Assembly (NCBI GenBank): GCA_019054805.1
Contig: JAHQIY010000008.1
Coordinates: 4,945,501 to 5,009,500 of the forward strand
Direction of reading: 5' to 3'
DNA length: 64,000 bases
Source of the DNA: Brachionus manjavacas
Lineage: Eukaryota > Rotifera > Eurotatoria > Ploima > Brachionidae
Shown here: positions 36,301-48,300 of the stretch, in pieces
Layout of the letters: each line of letters opens with the position of its first letter
Numbering within the stretch: position 1 is the first letter of the stretch
Translations under genes and position numbers: made by a program
Notes under the pieces: model-generated
The model's input: the letters and a program-made list of their open reading frames with translations, nothing else
What the model was told of the DNA's origin: nothing
Databases searched by the model: none

Positions 36301-39300
36301 AAATGTCAATAATAAAAATATGATGATGTAGTACTTTTATTAAAGTAGTTAAAATTGAAAAATTTCGAGCTTAGAGGAAGATTACTTTTAGGTTATCTTG
36401 TATATTATCTGCCTTTTGAATGCCAATGTATTTCAAGTTGTCCTGGGGTTTGAGCAAAAATGGATCAATTGTTGAATCTGAACGATTAGTAAACTAAAAT
36501 TTTTTAATTATGAAAGTATTTTGTTTTAATAATTTTTTTTTTCAATTTTACAATTTTATTATAATAATTAATAGAATTAAAATACTTCGATTTGAAAATT
36601 TTTTTAAAGGCTAAAATTTTATGATCAAAAAAATTAAAATCTAATTAAAAGAATTTATTCCTAAAAATTTGGATTCAAACAACACTAAAAAAAATTTCTA
36701 ACTCTTGATTCAAAATAATTTTTTTAGAAGAAAAAAATTGATAATTAAGTTTTGGAATTATGATTTTTTTGAGCAAAAAGAACAGTACAAAACTTTAAAA
36801 TTATTATTATTATATTAAAAAAAAATTTTCTCTATGCCTACGATTTATTTTTCAAATATTTCAGCTGATAAAAGTTTATCTATCACCTAAATTTAGTTTA
36901 ATATACAAAAAATCTGCAATTCGTTTGCAAATCTCCATTTGGCAAGTTTTTTTTTCTATTTAACTTTTTTGAAATTTTGAAATTACGTTGTTTCATTAAA
37001 ACTCAATACTTAAGCATGTAAAAATTTGAAATATAATTACGCAATTATTTTTAGAAATGTAAAATAGAAAAAAAAACCGCGTATAATATTCTTAAATAAC
37101 AATAAAATGCAATTTAAAAACTAAAATACTGAATTAGGAACAAAATTAAAACATTTTAGTTTTTTTTTGTAATTAATGTCAATTACATTTGAATTGATCA
37201 CTATTTTAATTTAGAAATACATTATTGATTGAAATGAAACTCTTATACAATCAAAAAAACCTAAATTATTTATTAATTAATCCTATAATGTTCAAAAAAA
37301 TTGCCACTTTAAAATTTTTTATCTTTCATTTTTTGTTTATAAAATTAACACTTTTGATTTTATTTTTATATAAACCAATGTAGCCTTATCTCTAGTTCGA
37401 TATAGTTAATCAAATAAATAAATGAATTTTTAAAATAACTCGGGAATTAAAAAAAAAATTCCTGTAATTGAAGAAATTCCTAATAACATATCTCAAGATC
37501 AGGCTTTTGAAGCTAATACTAAAGGAAAAACTAGAGGAAAAGGTAAAAGTTATTTTCCCTTCTGCAGTTTTCGCTCCTTGGAGGATGCTAAAAAATGCCT
37601 CGATAGAGAATTTGATTTTTTTGTCCTTAAAAAAAATATTCTGTTTTTATTTTTATTTTTTTGTTCTATTTAGATAATTAGTACTTTATATTTCTAATAA
37701 AAAGTAATGAATAAAAAATTTTGTTCCAAATTCAGTATTTTAGTTTTTTTTTTGCATAAAATAAACACAGGTAATAATTATATGCCAACAACTTAAATAC
37801 TAAAATGTGCCTGTTTAACTCTTCAACTAAGCTTTATAGACTATAATCTGTCTTTAAAAACAAATAACAAACAGTCCACTTATAAAACATAAAAAATGAT
37901 AAATAGTCATAAAAATTTACTGAATTTAAATAAATATTTAAACTAAAAATTTTTCAAATATTTTATTCAAATTTTAATATTTTTAATTTAATTTCAAATT
38001 GCTTTTCAAATTAAAATATAGTTCGAATTTTAATTTAAAACTGACAGTTTTCGAATTTAATTTAAAAAGGGAAAATTAATCAAATTTAAATTCAAATTTA
38101 ACTGATATTCAAAATTGTATTCGACTTAATTGAACATTAAATTGTTTGTTTAAACATTTTTTTATTTTAATTTTAAATTTATGTCCTTTTATGTTCAAAA
38201 AAATAATTCGATTTCATGACTACATTTTTGATTTATTTGTTTTCTGGTCAATAAAATAATTCTTCTGTTTAAAAAAAAACGGCTTTTAAAAAAATAATTA
38301 GCTGATGAAAAGAAACTTTTTTCATCAATTTCTATCTTAAATTTATTTTAATAAATTATTAAAGAAGAAATATACCTGTACTGTTAATTTACTTAGAATC
38401 TCGAATAAAAAATGTAAAAATTACTTTATTTGATTTAGTCAAGTTTAAGTGAAAAAAAAACCGAATAAAAAAAATCAAAACAAAAATTACTTAATTTATA
38501 GCCTAAAATACTTAGTTTTTACCTAGTTTAATTATTTTACTAAACATTTAAATAAAAAAAAATTATGTCATTTATATTAATAATATTAAAAAAAATTGAC
38601 TTGCATAACCAAGACGACTTTTTTTTTAAACATAAAAAAAATAATTTGTGCAATGTTTTAAGTATTTTAACAGTAAAGGTAATGATCGTCCATTAATAAA
38701 TAGACTATGAATTAGTTGCTACAATCATTTTGATAAATTTTACTAATTAGAGAAAATAATTAGGATTTACTTACTGTACAATTGGTGACCATTGGACTGT
38801 GAACAAATTTTAATTGAAAAAACATCGATGAAATAGTTAGCACTGAGATCCAAATTTGAACAATTCCCGAAAAAATTGAATTTATTCTCTTATCAAACTC
38901 ATTGCAATGGCTAGCAAGGATACTAAGCAAAAGTGCTACAAATAAAATCAAGTTTAACAATGTCACATTTTTGATGCAATAGATTCCTATAAGACAAATA
39001 AGAGCTTTATAAACATGTATTTCGGCTAAACGCCACATATAAACTGATACAATTGAATACCATTTGTTGACTTTTTTGATATTTCTCTTCAAAAACGACA
39101 AAAAATTTTCTTTTTTTCTTTTTAATTTATTTTCCTCATCAGAAAGATTGGTCTGTAAATTGGTGACAACCAGATTGGTGTTGATACTGCTTGTTGGTTC
39201 TACCACTTCGACCGATTGGTCTGTGAATCTTTTTGAATTTGTTAACTTCATCCAGGAATCGTGAAAATAGTGATTTTGGATTATGTTGACAATAAGAAAA

Positions 39301-42300
39301 GTTGTTGGCGTGAGTAATCGAACCACTAGTTGGTCAGTTTTGTCGAATTTTTCAAAACCAATTGATGACAATATTTCATCATCAATATTCAAAACACGTT
39401 TAAAATACACCGGTACTTCGTCAAATTGGAAAATGTAAATTAAAACAAGAACTATCATTGAATAGATAATCACAATAAAATTAAATATGTACAATGACAT
39501 CCTCCAAAATGTATTAAGCAGCTTAAAAATAAAAAATTTAAACATACATGATCGTTAAATTTTTAGCTTTTAAAAAGGAATGCATGATAAATGCAAAGCC
39601 TTGTTTTGGTTTCATAACAAATTTATGAAATCCTGAGCCATTTGTTTATCTACAGAGAATATATTTTTATAAGAAAATAATTTTTATTGTCATTGTATTT
39701 AAGTTTAATTAAAAATATTCAAATTTGTTTTTTTCCCAAAAGTAATGCATGAAAAATGTGGATTTGATTTACGTAAAGTGAGGTGAAATTTCACAAAAAA
39801 CAATTATTTTTGGTAAAAAAATATTCAAAATAGACTTTATGAAAAATAATAATTATTGTAGATTTCACTTGTTGGCTTTTCTTTTAAAGCATAATCTATT
39901 ATCTGATTCACAACACGGCTTCATGCCAAAAAGATCATGCTCAACAAATTTACTAGAACCGCTGGATTTTATCACGTCAGCTCTTAACAGAGGTTTATCT
40001 GTCGATATTATATAAACTGATTTTTCGAAAGCATTTGACAGAGTATCGCATAGGTTGTTATTATATAAACTTAAGAGACATGGTTTTACTGATACTGATA
40101 TGGTTTTACTGATAGGGTTCCACTATGTCAAATTGGTTCAGTTCAGTACCTCAAGGTTCAGTTTTGGGACCACTTTTATTTTTAATATTCATAAATGACC
40201 TTTCGATTGGTTTAGTTAATAAACGTGAAAAATATGCCGATGATACTAAAGTTTTTTCTGTAATTAAGAGTTTACAAGGCAATCTTGTACTTCAAAAAGA
40301 TATTGATATTCAAGCTGGTCACTTACTTGGTCGTTGGATTTAAATATTGAAAAATGCGGTGTAATGCATATTGGCTCAAAAAAGCTTTGTTTAATTATAC
40401 AATATTTAGTAGATATGGAACGAAGAATTTATCTAAAACAAATCTTGAAAGAGATCTGGGTGTTTATATTCAAAGTGACTTGAAGTGGACTAACCAAGTA
40501 AAATATTGTACTATCCGTGCAAACCGTATTTTGGGTATGATCGCTAAGAGTTTCAGGAAGTTGAACATTGATACATTGAGAATGCTTTATACAGCACTGG
40601 TTAGACCTCATTTAGAGTTTGCCATTTGCTCATGGTGTCCGTTCCTCGAAAAAGACATTCCTGAAATCGAGAAGGTCCAAAGAAGAGCGACAAGAATAAT
40701 CCCTTCACTTCGAAAATATGACTACTCGAAAAGACAGGAAATGTTTAACTTTACTAATCTTAAAATAAGGCGGATGAGAGGCGACTTAATCCAACTGTTT
40801 AAAATTGTTAACAGATATGAAAATATCAATTTTGAAAATGGTATCAATTTTTCCCGAAATCACTCTTACAACTTAAGAGGACATAACAAGTGTATTGTTA
40901 GAGAAGATGCGAAAAATTTTTTGCAACGATATCATTTCTTGACAAACCAAATAGTTAATATTTGGAATAGTCTTCCTCAGTACATCATCAATTCTGGATC
41001 AATTAATAACTTCAAAATTAACTTGGACAAATGGCTGAGGAAACAGTCTAATTTACTGCCATAGCTTCAAAGAAGCTTAACCCGTTAAGGTCGCAGTATT
41101 TCCTACTACTACTACACTTGAATTTTTTTAAAAATATTTTGTATGTTTTTTAAAAAATTTTCTCAAAATTAAGATTATTTTGGAAAGTTTTCTTAAATTT
41201 AGATTTTTCACTTTTAGGATTTAATTTTATAAATACTCCTGTCGGATAGTCTAGAAATAGTGGCTATGTGTCTTTTGCTTACTGTCATTTGAATTTTCAA
41301 TTTATTTCATATTAAATTAAATTTTTTTTTAACTAAAAAAGACCATGATTTTCTTCACACATAACAAAGGAATTGTTTAATATTAAACTAATTACCTCAC
41401 CAAAAAAACACTTAAATTATGACATTGTGTAAAAAAATTAACATTTTGAAGTTTTGATTTTACTGCCACAGACTTGTATAAAATTTGAAAGTATTAAATG
41501 TCAAAAAGGAGTTATTAAAATTTTCTTAAAAAGTAAAAAAGTTCAAGAAAAATATTTAAAATCTCAACTCAAAAACATTGCTTGAATTTATAGTTTTATT
41601 TTTACTTTCTTTTCTAATAGACTATTAAAAATCATAAAAAAAAATTTAAATGTTTCTCTTGGACTTGTGACCTTTATAAAGCTTTTCATTATTACTGAGT
41701 ATAAAACTAAGGGCTGTTCAGCTTGATAAAATTTTTACTTAATTATATGGTCATAAAATTGAATTCATTAAAAATTGAATAAATTCTCAACTAAATTTAA
41801 CTTTTGATTTAAAAACTTTTTGAAAAAATTAATTTTTTTTATCTTATCCACATTTTATTATTTAAGGAAAATTTTATCAAAAATCTTTTGAAAAATTCAA
41901 ATCAGCTAAATAACATGACTATTGGGTCACCAAGCTGACTAGTCCCAAAACTCATGCAATAAATAAAAGATGGTCAGAAATTGAATTTTTTCAACTTTAA
42001 TTCTTTTACATTTTTTCATCAATACTATGACAAAAAATGCTGTTTTAATTCAATTACTAGACTTTAAGCTTAAATTAAAAATAACACCAAAAATTTGAAT
42101 TACTTGAAATGTAGTAATAAAATACAAAAATAGACCCATGTATCCTATTCGATAGGCGACAACTTCGTTTTGACAGCTCATCAATAGGAGCATAAGAGAT
42201 GAGAGAAAAATCCAATATTTGGCAAAAATAGACTGAATCCATTCGACAATTTCAGCCTGAAAGTTTTGATCCAAAAAAGGAAATTGACTTGTATTGGTCT

Positions 42301-45300
42301 CATGTGTTGGAATGTTTAAAACTGTTGCTTCGTGTCGTTCTGCAATGAATTGATGCAAAGTTAGCCAGAAAAACAATGTAAGAGCAGCCTTGATTGCCAA
42401 GTGAATTATTGGAGTTTCATGCTTTTCCAGACCGATTTCTTTAAACTCGGGCAATTCTGCTGAATTTAGTCGCAGGCTATAAATAAACTCTAAAATCAAA
42501 AGTGCTATTGAATAGGCGACTATTAAAGGAGATGATCTAAGACACCACTGTCTTGTCTTTGGCAAAGTCCAAATTAAACAAGCCCATAGTAATAGGACAA
42601 GAGTGAGGAGTGAATGGTACAAAATACTCCATGCCATCATTGAAACCAACGATAAAAGATAACTTTGTTTGTTAAAAAATTTGAATATTGATATTAAATA
42701 TGCTCGAGTGTAGTCGAAGAAAATCGCTGTTTGACGACGTTTTTTGTGATTGTCTTTTCGTCGCCGAGTGTTCGATGATACATCACTGTTGCTATTGACT
42801 GAATGAGTAGTAGAGGAAAATTTTTTTAGCCTCAAATTGGCTGTTTGAATTCCTGATTCAGTTCCATCAGCAACAAAAAGTTTCTTTGAAAAAAATTTTT
42901 TTTTATTTTATTCTTTAAAATAAATTTTAAAAAAAGCATCAAGCAAATTTTTATTAAATCCCCGAGCATAAAAAATGTGCAAACAAATAATCTAGATTAA
43001 AAATTTTGATTTACTAATTTTATAATTTCAATGGGGATTAGGGATTTTTTTAGCCGATTTTTTCTTATTGATGATTTTATTCTAAACTTCATGCCTTTTA
43101 CCTTTTCAGGATCAATTAGTTTTTTATCATCCAAATCAATCAAAGAGTTCTGATCATTTATTTGATCTGAGTTTATGGTTTCGTGTACATAAACTCCGAT
43201 CTTTGAATTTAATTTAAATTTGTTTTTTATTTAAATTAGTCTGTTAGTAAAAAATCTTGGCTCAAAAATTTAAAAATTTTTTGAAAAATTGAATGGGTTT
43301 TTTATCTTTTGACGCTAGATATGTTCATTCAAAAAAAATTATTTCACTGATCGTATCAATAAAACAAATTGCTAGGATTAAAATTTAATTTTATCTCTAG
43401 TTGTGAAGCATTCTTGCTTAAAAATTGCCAAATCTAAATTTTGAAAATTTTTTCAAGTCTTGAAATTAATAAGTTTAATTTTTCATGTTTTGGTTTTTGT
43501 GTCATTTCGTTAATGACTAGAATCTTCGATTGTTTTCTTGATATAATGTTTTTTCAAAAATTCAAATCAAGACATTTTTTAAAAATTTCAAAATTGAAAT
43601 TAAAAATTTTAAAGTCAAAGCTGGTGATTTAATACCACAATGTTCAATATTAAATCCAATTTTACTCAACATTTATACAAAAGATTTACCAACTACACAG
43701 ATAAGACTTTTTCATTATTTATCCTGATGATCTGGCTACTCTCTTTTTTTTTATAAAATTCAGAAATTTTTGAGCTCCAATAAACGAGTTTTTTTTAGGT
43801 AGAAAATGACTAAGGTTTAGGCAATTCAAAACTTCAACATTGTCTAGAATTAGCAATCAATTATGTAGAATGCTACATTTTTTCAAGAGAAAAAATAAAA
43901 AGTCAAAAAAGAATTAAGTATTTTTTATTTTGATTTAATTTAATTAAAAAATTTAGAAAATTTTAAAATAAATAATACTGAAGAAACACGATGTCAAAAT
44001 TAATGTGGTTCAAATCATAAACTTTAGTCAGAAATATTAATTTATAGTCCACAACCTCCGTCAGATTCTATCAATCTTAATAATTTTTCAATAAAATTAA
44101 AGCTGATAATTTTTAAAAATTTTTTACAATCTGAGTTTAATCGGATTTCAGATAAATAATAATCGGATAAAAGTTAGAATGCCTGAGACTATGGTTTAAG
44201 ATTTGGAACACTTTAAAAATAATTTTTTTTAAAAAGAGTCTAAATTAAGAAATTCTTCAGACTTAAGTTTTTAATTTCAAAAAATCTTTTTGAATCTTAG
44301 AAAGCAAGCCGTTTTTCACGCGGGAATTTTTTTGAATAATATGATAATTGCAAAAAGAACAGCAGGCATAAACTAAAAAGCAAGTAAGCTATTAATAAAA
44401 AATCTTCAACGATTATTGTAAATAATTATCTAAATTAAATTTACATACTAACACGCTTTTTTCTAAAATTCTTTGGGTAAAAAATACCATTTACCATAGT
44501 TAAGTTTTTAGGGGCTATTTTTGATGGGATACTTTAAAGTAGGTAACAACATTTAGGAAGAAATGAGCTCTTCAACCGAAAACTTTGGAATATATCTAAA
44601 AAGCAGTTGTTGAGTAGTTCATAAACTACTTAAATAAGCATAATTATTAAATATTTTGTATATTCTGAAAAATAAAGTGGATTTTTAAAGATTAAAATTT
44701 TTATGGCATAAAAATGCCTGCAAACAAGTTATTTTTTGATTAAAATTGCTAAAATTTCTCAAATGAAACATTATTCTACTATCATCTGTTAATTTATGAG
44801 AAAAAAAATAAAAAGTAATCTTTTTGACTGATGATAAATAGTTTGGACTTTTTAATTTTAGGTAAATAGCAGAATAAAATTTAAGATTGATCAATTTTTA
44901 AAAATTTCAAGAATTATCAAAAAATTAAAAATTCCTTGGCGAAATTACAGATGACTATCCTTTTTTGGGAAAAAAAATTAAAAAAATTTTGCTCAAAATT
45001 TTATACAACTACACAATCTTTACTGATTTTTTGATAAAAATATTTAATTTGATAGTACATATCATAAAATAATGAATTGAAAAAAACAATGACGTCAATA
45101 GAAATCGATTTTAAAATTTTTCAAATCTTAATCTGGAATTTTTGTTGAAATAAAAATTCATTATGTGTTTATTCATTAGAAGAGTGACTTTGAACTCAGG
45201 TCAGCATTGTACACTTTTTATCACTGTAATTAATTAAACATATGGCGTGGAAAAGCTTTCCAAATTTAAAACACATTTACAAAACGAGATAAAATTTAAT

Positions 45301-48300
45301 GCAAAAAAATTTAAATGCAGTTATTTTAGATTTCTCATATCTCCAAATGGTTTTGTCTTAAGTTTATATGACTTGAAGTTATTAAGATAGTCAAGATGCT
45401 TTGTTTTTTGTACTCTCCAATTTTAGTTGTATAAAAAGTGAGCAAAAAATTTTATTTTTAATTTTTTAGATAAAGCTAGACAATTTTAAAATGCCTCGCT
45501 TGGACACTGATATAAAGCTGGATTTCAAGGACGTCTTGATTCGACCCAAGCGTAGCACACTCAAAAGTCGCAGTGATGTAGACACCCTAAACACTGCCAA
45601 AATTAACCACTCTAAATTTTAAATTTTTTAAGGTAGAACTGAAGCGAGAATACAATTTTTGCCATAGCAAACGAAAATTTTGCGGGGTTCCCATAATGGC
45701 CTCCAACATGGACACCGTGGGAACATTTTCAGTTGCCAAAGAAATGTCCAAAAATGGCTTGTTTACCACTGTGGCCAAGCAAGTGAGTGTCGAAGAGTGG
45801 ATAAATTTTGCCAAAGAAAATCCAGAACACTTACAAAATGTGGCCGTGTCATCTGGAATATCCGAAATGGACACACTTCACCTGAAGAACATACTGACTG
45901 CGGTCCCCGAAGTCGGCTTCATTTGCTTAGATGTAGCCAATGGATACACCGAGCATTTTGTTGAGTATGTTAAAAAAACTCGCGCCAACTACCCTGAAAA
46001 GACCATAATTGCAGGCAATGTTGTAACTGGCGAAATGGTTGAAGAGTTGATCTTGTCCGGGGCCGATATTGTCAAAGTAGGAATCGGCCCAGGCTCTGTG
46101 TGCACCACTAGAATCAAGACCGGAGTGGGATATCCACAATTGTCGGCAGTTATTGAATGCTCCGACGCTGCCCACGGTCTAGGAGGACACATCATATCTG
46201 ATGGAGGCTGTGTCTGCAGCGGTGATGTGGCCAAGGCTTTCGGTGCAGGTGCCGATTTTGTCATGTTAGGTGGAATGCTGGCAGGTCATGACGAAACACC
46301 AGGAACTGTCATGGAAAAAGATGGAAAGCAATTTAAAATTTTTTATGGCATGTCCAGTCAAACAGCTATGGAAAAGTATTATGGCCAAGTTGCGGACTAT
46401 CGAGCTTCGGAAGGAAAGACTGTGTATGTTCCTTATAGAGGACCCATTCAACCAACAATTCAGGATATTCTTGGTGGATTAAGAAGCTCTTGCACTTATG
46501 TTGGTGCCTCTAAGCTAAAAGAAATCAGTAAAAGAACCACATTTGTGCGCGTAACCCAGCAAGCAAATGATGTTTTTACATCAACAACAATTAATAAATG
46601 ATCATATGAAATTTTTTAAATAAATTTTTCTCAAATTAATTTTTTCGATTTTTGAACCAAGATCACATTGACTGCTGATAAAATAAAAATCCTTTGTGTT
46701 TCTTAAAAAAATTGATCATCTCAAATTCCATAATTTTTTGTCAATTTTTTAAAAAGAAAACTAAAAAGAGCATTTATCCAAATGGAAAGCTTATTTTTTT
46801 ATTTTATATTTTTCAATCAATCTTTAAGTAAAAAAAGCCCAACCTGTTTCTGATAAGATTTAAAAGAGATGTTTAGAATATTATCCTCTTTGATTTTTAT
46901 TAATAATATCAATCCATTTTTGGGCTTTATTTACTTGAAGATTTATTGAAAAATGAAAAAAAACAATTTTTTGGCAAAAATTTAATAATAAAAAATAATA
47001 ATTTAACTTTAAATTGACTATTTCAATAGATTCAAATGAAGTTTTTTTTTTTAAAGAACAACGTAAAATAGAGGGAGATTAAAAAAACATATAAAATGTG
47101 AATCTAAAAAACAAGAATATAAACTAAAATTTTTAATTTTGAATCTTTAAAAAAGTGAACTAAAACATTAAGTAAAATATTATTGTTCGAAAAAAACAAA
47201 ACATTTATTTTTATTGATTTTTTTTAATATGAACAAAAAAGTTAACGTTTTATTAACATTTATGAAAAAACAAATTTATGTGTTGGCTAACATTTTAAAA
47301 AATAAAATCAAGTTTATGCTTGATTAATTTATTGTTTGTTTTATTTACATTTAGTATGCTTCTTTAATCCTCACTCACGTAAAATATTCAAAAATGATTA
47401 AATTATTTTTGAAAAATATTGAAAAATACTATTAAAATTACTTAATTTATTTTAAGTCTAATTAAGTAAAATAAATGTATTTATTAAAAGAAAAAGTAAA
47501 AAGCTACATTTAGAAAACCCCTCTTATTTGCAGCTTTTTTTATAGAAAGTTTTTCAAATTAAATTCAAAAGAGTAAAGTAATTTTTTCTCAAAAAACTAA
47601 TTTAATCATGTTTGATTAAATTTATTATTTAGAATATTTTAATTTTTCAAGATAAAACTTTAATTATTAAATAATATTATTTGCACCCGTTCTTACAATT
47701 ATTTCAAAGGAGAGCCATAGAAGCGATGCAAAAAATGAATTTTGAGTAATTTTAAATAATTATCATTCTTTTGATTCAATTGACGCGAATTGCGGCGATG
47801 TATAAAATAATTAAATAAAAAAGATAAATAATGAGTAAATACAGATTTAGATTTACAATTTTGATTATTTGATCTAGAAAAATGCATGTTATTTAAAAAA
47901 TCATAATTTTTAAATAAGTAGTTTTATTTATTTTTTAGATCCTAAAAAAAATTATTTAATTATTATTATGAGTCAAAATGAAAAATTAAAATTTTGCAAA
48001 AAACATCTAAGAATCTTATTAAAGAATATTTTTTAAACTCAATATTCGATTAATAGATTATTTTTCATTGCTGAACGAAACCTGCCAATCTTTTAACTAT
48101 TGATGATCAATTAGTTTGAGAACAAAAAATTTATTTTCTAAGCAACAGTCAAAAATAAATAAGTTAAAAAATCTAACCTGTTTTTCATTTATTTCATCGA
48201 AATCATTATTTTTCACCTGATCTGATTCAATCGGCTTGTCAACATTTATTTCAGGTGAAAATCCTGTAATGCGAGGGCTCGATGAAGCCTTTCTCTCTAG

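Larger units (their letters stand above)
43201..48177 (-). other. Piezo intron 2, host of the GMP reductase gene
   Basis: A 5-kb intron, donor GTTAGATT and acceptor TTCAAAG. It contains an RT fragment (about 43610-43770) and the complete antisense-oriented GMP reductase gene at 45491-46601. The remainder (43770-45490 and 46602-48177) is AT-rich with nothing else recognised. Confidence 0.75.

Noticed and set aside
37468..37677. A 69-codon plus-strand frame as a gene
   Set aside because: A different frame over the same bases looks more protein-like and resembles a transposase leader; there is no start context or splice partners.
45587..46451. Several minus-strand frames opposite GMP reductase
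   Set aside because: They are shadows of the higher-GC coding strand; the plus-strand enzyme is complete.
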